Shown here one piece after another: positions 24,801 through 39,161 of a DNA stretch of 64,000 nucleotides; within the stretch, counting starts at the first letter, position 1; the number at the start of each line of letters is the position of its first letter. The notes under the pieces were generated by a model. That model made no database searches. It was not told the origin of the DNA and was given only the letters and a program-made list of their open reading frames with translations. A program made the position numbers and the translations under genes. The stretch covers positions 1,647,501 through 1,711,500 of the forward strand of contig CAXIWW010000817.1 in NCBI GenBank assembly GCA_964036315.1, written 5' to 3'. Source of the DNA: Acanthosepion esculentum. Its lineage: Eukaryota; Mollusca; Cephalopoda; Sepiida; Sepiidae.

Positions 24801-27533
24801 ATTAACTACGTCCAGCAGCATGGCCTCTGATCTGTTGTTTTCCGGACCATATTTGAGCGTCCAATGTAAGATTTTAGACTACGTCCAGCCGTATTGCCTC
24901 TGACCTGTTGGCTTCAGGTCAATATTTGAGCGACTTGTGTAAGATGATACACTACGTCCAGCAGCCCTGTTTCTGATCTCTTGGTATCTTGTGCATATTT
25001 GAGCGTCTAATGTAAAAAGATATACTACGTCCAGCAGCATGGCCTCTGATCTGTTGGTTTCCGGTCCATATTTGAGCGTCTAATATAAGATTTTAGACTA
25101 CGCCCAGCAGCATAGCCTCTGACCTGTTGGCTACCGGTCCATATTTGAGCGTCTTGTGTAAGATGATACACTACGTCCAGCAGCCCTGTTTCTGATCTCT
25201 TGGTTTCTGGTGCATATTTGAGCGGCTAATTTAAAAAGATAAACTACGTCCAGCAGCATGGCCTCTGATCTGTTGGGTTCCGGTCCATATTTGAGCGTCT
25301 AATATAAGATTTTAGACTACGTCCAGCAGCATAGCCTCTGACCTGTTGGCTTCCGGTCCATATTTGAGCGTCTTGTGTAAGATGATACACTACGTCCAGC
25401 AGCCCTGTTTCTGATCTCTTGGTATCTTGTGCATATTTGAGCGTCTAATGTAAAAAGATATACTACGTCCAGCAGCATGGCCTCTGACCTGTTGGTTTCC
25501 GGTCCATATATGAGCGTCTAATATAAGATTTTAGACTACGTCCAGCAGCATAGCCTCTGACCTGTTGGCTTCCGGTCCATATTTGAGCGTCTTGTGTAAG
25601 ATGATACACTACGTCCAGCAGCCATGATTCTGATCTGTTTGTTTCTGTTGCATATTTGAGCGTCTAATGTAAAAAGATAAACTACGTCCAGCAGCATGGC
25701 CTCTAATTTGTTGGTTTCCGGTCCATATTTGAGTGTCTAATGTAAGATTTTAGACTACGTCCAGCAGCATGGCCTCTGACCTGTTGGCTTCCGGCCCATA
25801 TTTGAGCGTCTTGTGTAAGATGATACACTACGTCCAGCAGCCCTGTTTCTGATCTCTTGGTTTCTCGTGCATATTTGAACGTCTAATGTAAAAGATAAAC
25901 TACGTCCAGCAGCATGGCCTCTGATCTGTTGGTTTCCGGTCCATATTTGAGCCTCTAATGTAAGATTTTAGACTACGACCAGCAGCATGGACTCTGACCT
26001 CTTGGCTTCCGGTCCATATTTGAGCGTCTTGTGTAAGATGATACACTACGTCCAGCAGCCATGATTCTGATCTGTTGGTTTCTGGTGCATATTTGAGCGT
26101 CTAATGTAAAAAGATAAGCTACGTCCAGCAGCATGGCCTCTGATCTGTTGGTTTCCGGTCCATATTTGAGCGTCTAATGAAAGATATTAGACTACGTCCA
26201 GCAGCATGGCCTCTGACCTGTTGGCTTCCGGACCATATCTGAGCGTCTTGTGTAAGATGATACACTACGTCTAGCAGCCATGATTCTGATCTGTTGGTTT
26301 CTGGTGCATATTTGAGCGTCTAATGTAAAAAGATAAACTATGTCCTGCAGCATGGCCTCTCTCCTGTTAATTTTCGATCCATATTTGAGCGACTAATGTA
26401 AGATTTTAGAATACGTCCAGCAGCATGTCCTCTAACCTGTTGGCTTCCGGTCCATATTTGAGCGTCTTGTGTAAGGTGATACTCTACGTCCAGCAGACCT
26501 GTTTCTGATCTCTTGGTTTCTGGTTCATATTTGAGCGTCTAATGTTAAAAGATAAAGTACGACCAGCAGCATGGTCTCTGATCTGTTGGTTTCCCGTCCA
26601 TATCTGAGCGTCTGATGTAAGATTTTAGACTACGTCCAGCAGCATGGCCTCTGATCTGTAGGGTTCCGGTCGATATTTGAGTGTCTTGTGTAAGATAATA
26701 CACTACCTCCAGCAGCCATGATTCTGATCTGTTGGTTTCTGGTGCATATTTGAGCGTCTAATGGAAAAAGATAAACTACGTCCAGCAGCATGGCCTCTGA
26801 TCTGTTGGTTTCCGGTCCATATTTGTGCGTCTAACGTAAGATTTTAGACTACTTCCAGCAGCATGGCCTCTGAACTGTTGGCTTCCGGTCCATATTTGAG
26901 CGTCTTGTTTAAGATGATACACTACGTCCAGCAGCCCTGTTTCTGATATCTTGGTTTCTGGTGCATATTTGAGCGTCTAATGTAAAAAGATAAACTACGT
27001 CCAGCAGCATGGCCTCTGATCTGTTGGTTTCCGGTCCATATTTGAGCGTCTAATGTAATATTTTTGACTACGAACAGCAGCATGGCCTCTAACCAGTTGG
27101 CTTCCGTTCGATATTTGAGCGTTTGTGTAAAATGATACACCACGTCCAGCAGCCATGATTCTGGTCTCTTGGTTTCTGGTGCATATTTGAGCGTCTAATG
27201 TAAAAAGATAAACTACGTCCAGCAGCATGTCCTTTGTTCTGTTGGTTTCCGGTCCATATTTGAGCCTCCAATGTAAGATCTTAGACTACGTCCAGCAGCA
27301 TGGCCTCTGACCTGTTAGCTTCCGGTCCATATTTGAGCGTCTTGTGTAAGATGATACACTACGTCCAGCAGCCATGATTCTGATCTGTTGGTTTCTGGTG
27401 CATATTTGAGCGTCTAATGTAAAAAGATAAACTACGTCCAGCAGCATGGCCTCTGATCTGTTGGTTTCCAGTCCATATTTGAGCGTCTAATGTAAGATGT
27501 TAGACTACCTCCAGCAGCATGGCCTCTGATCTG
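21811..27533 (-). repeat. Satellite family D, 219-bp trimer array (right arm)
   Basis: This is the inverted D block of about 5.7 kb, roughly 26 trimers. It has the same three monomer types as the left block and is longer by about 1.6 kb, so copy number has changed since the arms separated. A degenerate second-type monomer at about 27085-27141 (private features GTTCGATATTTGAGCG and TTTGTGTAAAATG) is shared with 18345-18405 and 62953-63009. Several trimers in the middle lack a monomer. There is no gene-like sequence. Confidence 0.94.
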
Positions 27534-29562
27534 TAGGTGTCCAATTGTCGGGAATTTCTTACCTTATCCATAAGTTCAAACGTTTTTCGACAACTTGATT
27601 AGAGTCGAGTCGAAATTCAACGGTATGGGGACTTGTGTTAGCTCATTTGCGGAAATTGTCATGCGGCCCTAAACTGGGAAATCAGTCATATTTCACTTGT
27701 TTATAACTTTTTTCCAGTAAAAGATATATTTTCAAAATGGGTATCACATTGGGTGCAATTATTTGACTTTTCTATGTGTACAGGGATTTTTCATTTGCTC
27801 AGATAGTAAAAAGTACAGCTTTCACCATGTGCGCGGTATGTCGTCTGACAATTTACAGTTTCCGAATTCCAGTGTGAACAATAAGACTGCATTTCTAATT
27901 TTTCCTTTTTAAAGAATCCACAAAATATTGTTTTCCAATTGTCGGGAATTTCTTGCCTCATCCATGATTACACAAGTTTTTTCGACACATTGAATAGAGT
28001 CGAGGCGAAATTCAACGTTATGGGGAATTGTGTTACCTCATTTGCGGAAATTCTCATGCGGCCCTAAACTGGGAAATCAGTCATATTTCACTTGTTTATA
28101 ACTTTTATCAAGTAAAAGAAATATTTTCAAAATGGGTATCACATTGTGTGCAATTATTTGGTTGGTCTATGTTTACAGGGATTTTTCATTTGGTCAGATT
28201 TTAAAAAGTACAGCTTTCACCATGTGCGCGGTATGTCGTCTGACAATTTACAGCGTACGAATTCCAGTCTGAAAACTAAGACTGCATTTCTAATTTTTCA
28301 TTTTATCGAATCCACAAAATATTGCTGTCAAAATGTCGTGAATTTCTTGCCTTATCCATAATTACAAAAGTTTTTTCGACACTTTGTATAGATTCCAGGC
28401 CAAATTCAACGGTATGGGGACTTGTGTCATCTCATTTGCGCAAATTTTCATGCGTCACTAAACTGGGAAATCAGTCATATTTCACTTATTTATAAACTTT
28501 TTCCAGTAAACGAATTATTCTCAAAATGGGTATCAAATTGTGTGCAATTATTTGATTTGTCTATGTATACAGGGATTTTTCATTTACTCAGATAGTAAAA
28601 AGTACAGCTTTCAGCATGTGCGCGGTAAGTCGTCAGACAATTTACAGCGTCCTAATTCCAGTGTGCACAACAAGACCGCATTTCTAACTTTTCCATTTTA
28701 TCGAATCCACAAAATATTGGTGTCCAATTGTCGGGAATTTCTTACCTTATCCATAATTACAAAAGTTTTTCGACACGTTGAATAGAGTCGAGGCGAAATT
28801 CTACGGTTTGGGGACTTGTGTTAGCTTATATGGGGAAATTGTCATGCGGCCCTAAACTGGGAAATCAGTCATATTTCACTTGTTTATAACTTTTTTCCAG
28901 TAAAAGAAATATTTTCAAAATGGGTATAAAATTGTGTACAATTATTTGATTTGTCTATGTTTACAGGGATTTTTCATTTGCTCAGATAGTAAAAAGTACA
29001 GCTTTCACTATGTGCGCGGTATGTCGTCTGACAATTTACAGCGTCCGAATTCCAGTGTGCACAATAAGACTGCATTTCTAATTTTTCCTTTCTATCGAAT
29101 CCACAAAATATTGGCGTCCAATTGTCGAGAATTTCTTACCTTATCCATAATTACAAAAGTTTTTCGACACGTTGAATAGAGTCGAGGCGAAATTCAACGG
29201 TATGGGGACTTGTGTTAGCTCATTTGCGGAAATTGTCACGCGGCCCTAAACTGGGAAATCAGTCATATTTAACTTGTTTATAACTTTTTTCCAGTAAAAG
29301 AAATATTTTCAAAATGGGTATCAAATTGTGTGCAATTATTTGATTTGTCTGTGTATACAGTGATACTTCATTTGCTCAGATAGTAAAAAGTACAGCTGTC
29401 ACCATGTGCGCGTTATGTCGTCTGACAATTTACAGCGACCGAATTCCAGTGTGCACAATAAGAATGCATTTCTAATTTTCCTTTTTATAGAATCCACAAA
29501 ATATTGGTGTCCAATTGTCGGAAATTTCTTGCCTTATCCATAATTACAAAAGTTTTTTCGAC
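27534..29562 (-). repeat. Satellite family C, ~394-bp units (right arm)
   Basis: There are five complete units plus a partial one next to D. The unit ends (minus-strand starts, CGAC on plus) lie at about 27591, 27986, 28380, 28774, 29168 and 29562, with spacings of 394-395 bp. The divergent unit at 27987-28380 (marker TTGGTTGGTCTATG, with ACTAAGACTGC) is the partner of the left-arm unit at 16094-16486, which shares the same rare changes. The left arm has two more units on the D side and a duplicated unit on the B side. This arm has a unit at 28381-28774 that the left lacks. Confidence 0.95.
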
Positions 29563-32500
29563 ACAGACGACCCCCCACCCAGGAGACAGTCCCAGAAAGT
29601 CCCACGCAGACGACACCCACTCCCAGAAAGTCCCACGCAGACGACCCCCAGTCCCACAAAGTCCCAAGGAGACGACCCCCCACCCAGGAGACAGTCCCAG
29701 AAAGTCCCACGCAGACGACCCCCAGTCCCAGAAAGTTCAACGCAGACGACCCCGAGTCCTAGAAAGTGCCACGCAGACGACCCCCTAGTCCCAGAAAGTC
29801 CCACGCAGACGATGCTCCAGACAGGATACAGTCCCAAAAAGTCCCACGCAGACGACCCCCAGTCCCAGCAAGTCGCACGCAGACGACCCCCCCCAACCCA
29901 GGAGAGAATCCCAGAAAGTCCCACGCAGACGACACCCAGTCCCAGAAAGTCCCATGCAAACGACCCCCCACCCAGGAGAGAGACACAGAAAGTCCCAGGC
30001 AGACGACCCCCAGTCCCACAAAGTCCCAAGCAGACGACCCTTCACCCAGGAGACAGTCCCAGAATGTTCCACGGAGACGACCCCCAGTCCAAGAAAGTAC
30101 AACGCAGACGACCCCGAGTCCCAGAAAGTCCCACGCAGACGACCCCCTAGTCCCAGATAGTCCCACCCAGACGATCCTCCAGACAGGAGACAGTCCCAAA
30201 AAGTCCCACGCAGACGACCCGCAGTCCCAGCAAGTCGCACGCAGACGACCCCCCCAACCCAGGAGACAATCCCAGAAAGTCGCACGCAGACGACACCCAG
30301 TCCCAGAAAGTCCCATGCAAACGACCCCCCACCCAGGAGAGAGACCCAGATATCCCACGCAGACGACCCACAGTCCCAGAAAGTCCCATGCAGGCGACCC
30401 CCCACCCAGGAGACAGACCCATATATCCCACGCAGACAACCCCCAGTCACAGAAAGTCCCACGCACACGAACACCCACCCAGGAGACAGTCCCGGAAAGT
30501 CCCACGCAGACGCCCAGTCACAGAAAGACCCACGCTGACGACCCCCACCCAGGAGACAGACTCAGAAATTCCCACGCAGACGAGCCCCCACCCTGGAGAC
30601 AGTCCCAGAAAGTCCCACGCAGACGAACCCCCACGCATGAGACAGTCCCAGAAAGTCCAACGCAGACGAACCCCCACCCAGGAGACAGTCCCAGAAAGTC
30701 CAACGCAGACGAACCCCCACCCAGGAGACAGTCCCAGAAAGACCCACGCAGACGACCCCCAGTCCCAGAAAGTCCCACACAGACGACCCCCAGTCCTAGG
30801 AAGTCCCATGCAGAAGACCCCCACCCAGGAGACAGTCCCAGAAAGTCCCACGCAGACGACCCCCACCCAGGAGACAGTCCCAGAAAGTCCTAAACAGACA
30901 ACACCCCACCCAGGAGACACTCCCAGAAAGTCCCACGCAGTGTATCCCCAGTCCAAGAAAGTCCCACGCAGACGACCCCCCACCCAGGAGACAGTCCCAG
31001 GAAGTCCCATGCAGACGACCCCCAGTCCCAGAAAGTCCCATGCAGACGACCCCCAGTCCCACAAAATCCCACGCAGACGACACCGCACCCAGGAGACTGT
31101 ACCAGAAAGACCCATGCAGACGACCCCCAGTCCTAGAAAGTCCCACGCAGACGACAACCCACGCAGGAGACAGTCCCAGAAAGTCCCACGCAAAAGACCC
31201 CCTGTCCCAGAAAATCCCACGCAGACGACACCGCACCCAGGAGACTGTACCAGAAAGTCCCACGCAAAAGACCCCCAGTCCCAGAAAATCCCATGCAGAC
31301 GAACCCCCACCCAGTAGACAGTCCTAGATATCCCACGCAGACGACCCCCGCCCAGGAGACAGTCCCAGAAAGTCCCACGCAGACGAGCCCCCACCCAAGA
31401 GACAGTCCCGGAAAGTCCCACGCAGACGACACCCAGTCCCTGAAAGTCCAACGCTGACGAACCCCCACCCATAAGACAATCTCAGAAAGTCCCACGCAGA
31501 CGAACCCCCACCCATAAGACAATCTCAGAAAGTCCCACGCAGACCACCCCCAGTCACGGAATGTCCCACGCAGACGACTCCCCACCCAGGAGAGAGTCCA
31601 AGAAAGACTGACGTAGTCGACACCCAGTCCCAGAAAGTCCGATGAAGAAGACCCCCCCACTCAGGATACAGTCCCAGATATCCCACGCAGACGACCCCCC
31701 CACCCAGGAGACAGTCCCAGAAACTCCCACGCAGACGACCCCCACCCAGGAGACAGTCCCAGAAAGTCCCACGGAGACGACCCCCAGTCCCAGAAAGTCC
31801 CACGCAGACGACCCCCAGTCCTAGGAAGTCCCATGCAGACGACCACACTCAGGAGACAGTCCCAGAAAGTCCCACGCAGACGACCCCCACACAGGAGACA
31901 GTCCCAGAAAGTTCCAAACAGACGACCCCCACCCAGGAGACACTCCCAGAAAGTCCCACGCAGAAGACCCCCAGTCCAAGAAAGTCCCACGCAGAGTACC
32001 CCCAGTCCCAGGAAGTCCCACGCAGACGACCCCCAGTCCAAGAAAGTCCCACGCAGACGACCCCCAGTCCCACAAAATCCCACGCAGACGAGACTGCACC
32101 CAGGAGACTGTACCAGAAAGACCCATGCAGATGAACCCCTGTCCCAGAAAGTCCCATGCAGACGACACCCCACCCAGGAGACAGTCCTAGATATCCCACG
32201 CAGACGATCAACCACCCAGGAGACAGTCCCAGAAATCCCACGCAGACGACCCCCAGTCCAAGTAAGTCCCACGCAGACGACCCCCCACGCAGGAGACAGT
32301 CCCAGAAAGTCCCATGCAGACTACCCCCCACCCAGGGGACAGTCCCAGAAAGTCCCACGCAGACGACACCCAGTCCCTGAAAGTCCCACGCAGACGACCC
32401 CCCACGCAGGTGATAGTCCCAGAAAGTTCCACGCAAAAGACACCCAGTCCAAGAAAGTCCCATGAAGACGACCCCCTACCCAGGAGACAGTCCTAGATAT

Positions 32501-35500
32501 CCCACGCAGACGACCCCCACCCAGGAGACAGTCCCAGAAAGTCCCACGCTGACGACCCCCAGTCCAAGAAAATCCCACGCAGACGACCCCCAGACAGGAG
32601 AAAGTCCCAGAAAGTCCCACGAAGACGAGCCCCCACCAAGGAGACCGTCCCAGAAAGTCCCACGCAGACGACCCCCAGTCCCAGAAAGTCACACACAGAC
32701 GACCCCCACCCAGATGACAGTCCCAGAAAGTCCCACGCAGACGACACCCAATCCCTGAAAGTCCCACGCAGACGACACCCCACGCAGGAGACATTCCCAG
32801 AAAGTGCCACGCAGAAGAACCCCCACCCAGGAGACAGTCTCAGAAAGACCCACGCAGACGACCTCCAGTCCCAGAATGTCCTGCGCAAAAGACCCCTCAC
32901 CCAGGAGAATGTAAGAAAGACCCACGCAGACGAACCCCAGTCCCAGAAAGTCCCATGCAGACGACCCCCCACCCAGGAGACTGTCCCAGATATCCCACGC
33001 AGACAACCTCCCACCCAGGAGACAGTCCAAGAAAGTCCCACGCAGACGACCCCCACCCAGGAGACAGTCCCAGAAAGTCCCACGCAGACGACCCCCAGTC
33101 CCAGAAAGTCCCACGCAGACGACCCCCAGTCCTAGGAAGTCCCATGCAGACGACCCCAGTCAGGAGACAGGAGACAGTCCCAGAAAGTCCCACGCAAAGG
33201 CCCCCCACCCGGGAGACAGTCCCAGAAATTCCAAAACAGACGACACCCACCGAGGAGACACTCCCAGAAAGTCCCTAGCAGAAGATCCCCAGTCCAAGAA
33301 AGACCCACGGAGACGACCCCCAGTCCCAGAAAGTCCCCCGCAGACGACACCCCACCCAGGAGACTGTCCCAGGAAGTCCCACGCAGACGACCCCCAGTCC
33401 AAGAAAGTCCCACGCAGACTACCCCCCACCCAGGAGACAGTCCCAGAAATCCCCACGCAGACGACCTTCAGTCCCAGAAAGTCCCACGCAGACGACCACC
33501 ACCCAGGAGACAGTCCCAGAAAGTCCCACGCAGACGACACCCAGTCCCTGAAAGTCCAACGCAGACGACCCCCCACGCAGGAGACAGTCCCAGAAAGTCC
33601 CACGCAAAAGACCCCCAGTACCAGAAAGTCCCATGAAGACGACCCCCCACCCAGGAGACAGTCCTAGATATCCCACGCAGACGACCCCCACCCTGGAGAA
33701 AGTCCCAGAAAGTCCCACGCTGACGACCCCCAGTCCAAGAAAGTCCCACGCAGACGACCCCCACCCAGGAGACAGTCCCAGAAAGTCCCACGCAGACGAC
33801 CCCCCATCCAGGAGACAGTCCCAGAAAGTCCGACGCAGACGACCCCCCACCCAAGAGACAGTCCCAGAATGTCCCACGCAGAAGACCCCCAGTCCAAGAA
33901 AGTCACACACAGACGACCCCCACCCAGGTGACAGTTTCCAGAAAGTCCCACGCAGACGACACCCAGTCCCGGAAAGTCCCACGAAGACGACCCCCCACGA
34001 AGGAGATATTCCCAGAAAGTCCTACGCAGACAAACCCCCACCCAGGAGACAGTCTCAGAAAGACCCACGCAGACGACCTCCAGTCCCAGTAAGTCCCATG
34101 CAGACGACACCCCACCCAGGAGACAGTCCAAGAAAGACCCACGCAGACGACCACACACCCAGGAGACAGTCCCAGAAAGTCCGACGCAGACGACCTCCAG
34201 TCCCAGAAAGTCCCACGCAGACGACCCCCAGTCCTAGGAAGTCCCATGCAGACAACCTTCCACCCAGGAGACAGTCCAAGAAAGTCCCACGCAGACGACC
34301 CCCACCCAGGAGACAGTCCCAGAAAGTCCCACGCAGACGACCACACACCCAGGAGACAGTCCCAGAAAGTCCGACGCAGACGACCCCCAGTCCCAGAAAG
34401 TCCCACGCAGACGACCCCCAGTCCTAGGAAGTCCCATGCAGACGACCCCAGTCAGGAGACAGTCCCAGAAAGTCCCACGCAAAGGCCCCCCACCCAGGAG
34501 ACAGTCCCAGAAAGTCCCAAACAGACGACACCCACCCAGGAGACACTCCCAGAAAGTCACACGCAGAAGATACCCAGTCCAAGAAAGACCCACGCAGACC
34601 ACCCCCAGTCCCAGAAAGTCTCACGCAGACGACACCCCACCCAGTAGACAGTCCCAGGAAGTCCCACGCAGACGACCCCCAGTCGCAGAAAGTCCCACAC
34701 AGACGACACCCCACCCAGGAGACAGTCCTAGATATCCCACGCAGACGACCCCACACCCAGGAGCCAGTCCCAGAAAGTCCCACGCAGACGACCACCAGAC
34801 AGGAGAGTGTCCCAGCAAGTCCCACGCAGACGACCCCCAGTCCCAGAAAATCCCACGCAGACGAACACCCACCCAGGAGACAGTCCCAGAAAATCCCACG
34901 AAGACGACCCCCCACCCAGGTGACAGTCCCAGTTAGTCCCACGCAGACGACCCCCAGTCCTAGGAAGTCCTATGCAGACGACCCCCAGCCAGGAGACAAT
35001 CCAAGAAAGTCCCAAAAAGACGACCCCCACCCAGGAGACAGTCCCAGAAAGTCCCACGCAGAAGACCCCCAGTCCCATAAAGTCCCACGCAGACGACACC
35101 GCACCCAGGAGACTGTCCCAGAAAGACCCACGCAGACGACCCCCAGTCCCCGAAAGTCCTACGCAGACGAGTCCCCACCCAGGAAACAGTCCCAGGAAGT
35201 CCCACGCAGACGACCCCCAGTCCCAGAAAGTCCCACGCAGACGACCCCCAGTCCCACAAAATCCCACGCAGACGACACCGCACCAAGGAGACTTTAACAG
35301 AAAGACCCATGCAGAAGACCCCACTCCCAGAAAGTCCCATGCAGACGACACCCCACCCAGGAGACAGTCCTAGATATCCCACGCAGACGACTCCACACCC
35401 AGGAGACAGTCCCAGAAAGTCCCACGCAGACGACCCCAAGACAGGAGAGTGTCCCAGCAAGTCCCACGCAGACGACCCCCAGTCCAAGAAAATCCCACGC

Positions 35501-35610
35501 AGACGAACACCCACCCAGGAGACAGTCCCAGAAAATCCCATGCAGACGACCCCCCACCCAGGAGACAATCCCATAAAGTCCCACGCAGACTACCCCCCAC
35601 CGAGGAGACA

Positions 35611-37432
35611 GTCCCAGAAAGTCCCACGCAGAAGACCCCCAGTCCCACAAAGTCCCACGCAGACGACACCGCACCCAGGAGAATGTCCCAGAAAGACCCA
35701 CGCAGACGACCCCAGTCCCAGAAAGTCCCACGAAGACGAGTCCCCACCCAGGAGATAGTCCCAGAATGACCCACGCAGACGACCCCCAGTCCCATAAAGT
35801 CCCACGTAGACGACCCCCAATCCCACAAAATCCCACGCAGACGACACCGCATGCAGGAGACTGTACCAGAAAGACCCAAGCAGACAACCCCCAGTCCCAG
35901 AAAGTCCCATGCAGACGACACCCCACCCAGGAGACAGTCCTAGATATCCCACGCAGACGACCCCCCACCCAGGAGACAGTCCCAGAAAGTCCCACGCAGA
36001 CGACCCCAAGACAGGAGAGTGTCCCAGCAAGTCCCACGCAGACGACCCCTAATCCCAGAAAATCCCACGCAGACGAACACCCACCCAGGAGACAGTCCCA
36101 GAAAGTCCCACGCAGACGACCCCCCACCCAGGAGACAGTCCCAGAAAGTCCCACGCAGTCTACCCCCCAACCAGGAGACAGTCCCAGAAAGTCCGACGCA
36201 GACGACCACCAGTCCCAGAAAGTCCCACGCAGAAGACCCCCAGTCCTAGGAAGTCCCATGCAGACGACCCCAGTCAGGAGACAGTCCCAGAAAGTCCCAC
36301 GCTGACGACCCCCACCCAGGAGACAGTCCCAGAAAGTCCCAAACAGACGACACCCACCCAGGAGACACACCCAGAAAGTCCCACGCAGAAGACCCCCAGT
36401 CCAAGAAAGACACACGCAGACGACCCCCAGTCCCAGAATGTCCCACGCAGACGACACCCCACCCAGGAGAGAGTCCCAGGAAGTCCCAGGCAGACGACCC
36501 CCAGTCCCTGAATGTCCCACGCAGACGACCCACAGTCCCAGAAAATCCCACGCTGACGACACCGCACCAAGGAGACTGTACCAGAAAGACACATGCAGAC
36601 GACCCCCAGTCCCAGAAAGTCCCATGCAGACGACACCCCACCCAGGAGACAGTCCTAGATATCCCACGCAGACGACCCCACACCCAGGAGCCAGTCCCAG
36701 AAAGTCCCACGCAGACGACCCCCAGACAGGAGAGTGTCCCAGCAAGTCCCAATGATGACGACCCCCAGTCCCAGAAAATCCCACGCAGACGAACACCCAC
36801 CCAGGAGACAGTCCCAGAAAGTCCCACGCAGACGCCCCCCCACCCAGGAGACAGTCACAGTTAGTCCCACGCGGACGACCCCCAGTCCTAGGAAGTCCCA
36901 TGCAGACGACCCCCAGCCAGGAGACAATCCCAGAAAGTCCCACGCAGACGACCCCGACCCAGGCGACAGTCCCAGAAAGTCTCAAACAGACGACCCCCAC
37001 CCAGGAGACAGTCCCAGAAAGTCACACGCAGAAGACCCCCAGTCCCACAAAGTCCCACGCAGACGACCCCCCACGCAGGAGACAGACCCAGAAAGTCCCA
37101 CGCAAAAGACCCCCAGTCCCAGAAAGTCCCATGAAGACGAACCTCCACCCAGGAGACAGTCCTAGATATCCCACGCAGACGATCCCCACACAGGAGACAG
37201 TCACAGAAAGTCCCACGCAGACGACCCCCCACCCAGGAGACAGTTCCAGAAAGTCCCACGCAGACGACCCCCCACCCAGGAGCCAGTCCCAGAAAGTACC
37301 ACGCAGACGAGCCCCAGTCCCAGAAAGTCACACACAGACGACTCCCACGCAGGAGACAGTCCAAGAAAGTCCCACGCAGACGACACCCAGTCACTGAAAG
37401 TCTCACGCAGACGACCCCCCACGCAGGAGACA
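35611..37432 (-). repeat. Segmental tandem duplication in B, copy 1 (~1.82 kb)
   Basis: Sequence from about 35611 recurs at about 37433. The offset is 1,822 bp at the start (35766 to 37588), falls to 1,730 bp by 36438 to 38168, and is 1,729 bp at 36900 to 38629. Copy 2 therefore has a deletion of about 92 bp, the size of about two to three units. Rare markers such as CATGCAGGAGACTGTACC are shared. Confidence 0.85.
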
Positions 37433-39161
37433 TTCCCAGAAAGTCCCACGCAGAAGACCCCCAGTCCCACAAAGTCCCACGCAGACGACACCGCACCCAG
37501 GAGAATGTCCCAGAAAGACCCACGCAGACGACCCCAGTCCCAGAAAGTCCCAGGAAGACGAGTCCCCACCCAGGAGAGAGTCCCAGAATGACCCACGCAG
37601 ACGACCCCCAGTCCCATAAAGTCCCACGTAGACGACCCCCAATCCCACAAAATCCCACGCAGACGACACCGCATGCAGGAGACTGTACCAGAAAGAGCCA
37701 AGCAGACAACCCCCAGTCCCAGAAAGTCCCATGCAGACGACACCCCACCCAGGAGACAGTCCTAGATATCCCACGCAGACGACCCCCCACCCAGGTCCCA
37801 CAAAGTCCCACGCAGACGACCCCAAGACAGGAGAGTGTCCCAGCAAGTCCCACGCAGACGACCCCCAATCCCAGAAAATCCCACGCAGACGAACACCCAC
37901 CCAGGAGACAGTCCCAGAAAGTCCGACGCAGACGACCACCAGTCCCAGAAAGTCCCACGCAGAAGACCCCCAGTCCTAAGAAGTCCCATGCAGACGACCC
38001 CAGTCAGGAGACAGTCCCAGAAAGTCCCACGCTGACGACCCCCACCCAGGAGACAGTCCCAGAAAGTCCCAAACAGACGACACCCACCCAGGAGACACAC
38101 CCAGAAAGTCCCACGCAGAAGACCTCCAGTCAAAGAAGGACACACGCAGACGACCCACAGTCCCAGAATGTCCCACGCAGACGACACCCCACCCAGGAGA
38201 CAGTCCCAGGAAGTCCCAGGCAGACGACCCCCAGTCCCTGAAAGTCCCACGCAGAAGACCCACAGTCCCAGAAAATCCCACGCAGACGACACCGCACCAA
38301 GGAGACTGTACCAGAAAGACACATGCAGAAGACCCCCAGTCCCAGAAAGTCCCATGCAGACGACACCCCACCCAGGAGACAGTCCTAGATATCCCACGCA
38401 GACGACCCCACACCCAGGAGCCAGTCCCAGAAAGTCCGACGCAGACGACCCCCAGACAGGAGAGTGTCCCAGCAAGTCCCACGATGACGTCCCCCAGTCC
38501 CAGAAAATCCCACGCAGACGAACACCCACCCAGGAGACAGTCCCAGAAAGTCCCACGCAGACGCCCCTCCACCCAGGAGACAGTCCCAGTTAGTCCCACG
38601 CAGACGACCCCCAGTCCTAGGAAGTCCCATGCAGACGACCCCCAGCCAGGAGACAATCCCAGAAAGTCCCACGCAGCCGACCCAGACCCAGGCGACAGTC
38701 CCAGAAAGTCTCAAACAGACGACCCCCACCCAGGAGACAGTCCCAGAAAGTCACACGCAGAAGACCCCCAGTCCCACAAAGTCCCACGCAGACGACCCCC
38801 CACGCAGGAGACAGTCCCAGAAAGTCCCACGCAAAAGACCCCCAGTCCCAGAAAGTCCCATGAAGACGAACCTCCACCCAGGAGACAGTCCTAGATATCC
38901 CACGCAGACGATCCCCACACAGGAGACAGTCACAGAAAGTCCCACGCAGACGACACCCACCCAGGAGACAGTTCCAGAAAGTCCCACGCAGACGACCCCC
39001 CACCCAGGAGCCAGTCCCAGAAAGTCCCACGCAGACGACCCCCAGTCCCAGAAAGTCACACACAGACGACTCCCACCCAGGAGACAATCCAAGAAAGTCC
39101 CACGCAGACGACACCCAGTCACTGAAAGTCCCACGCAGACGACCCCCCACGCAGGAGACAT
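37433..39161 (-). repeat. Segmental tandem duplication in B, copy 2 (~1.73 kb)
   Basis: This is the partner of 35611-37432. Similarity continues to about 39181, where copy 1 flank reads CACGCAGAAGAC and this copy reads CACGCAGACGAAC. Scattered substitutions distinguish the copies, so this duplication is older than the 1,854-bp one in the left arm. Confidence 0.83.

Noticed and set aside
27538..29562. A CENP-B-box-like site in family C (CGGGA after TTCG-containing sequence)
   Set aside because: The required spacing of TTCG, A and CGGG in the 17-bp box is not met. The GTCGGGAA motif lacks the upstream half.
35294..37000. A 568-residue glycine/tryptophan/leucine-rich reading frame with regular VGLSGTVSWVGG repeats, resembling a structural or antifreeze-type repeat protein
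   Set aside because: It is the G-rich strand of B translated. Similar frames occur in every phase and at many positions, with no splice sites, signal peptide logic or single preferred frame.
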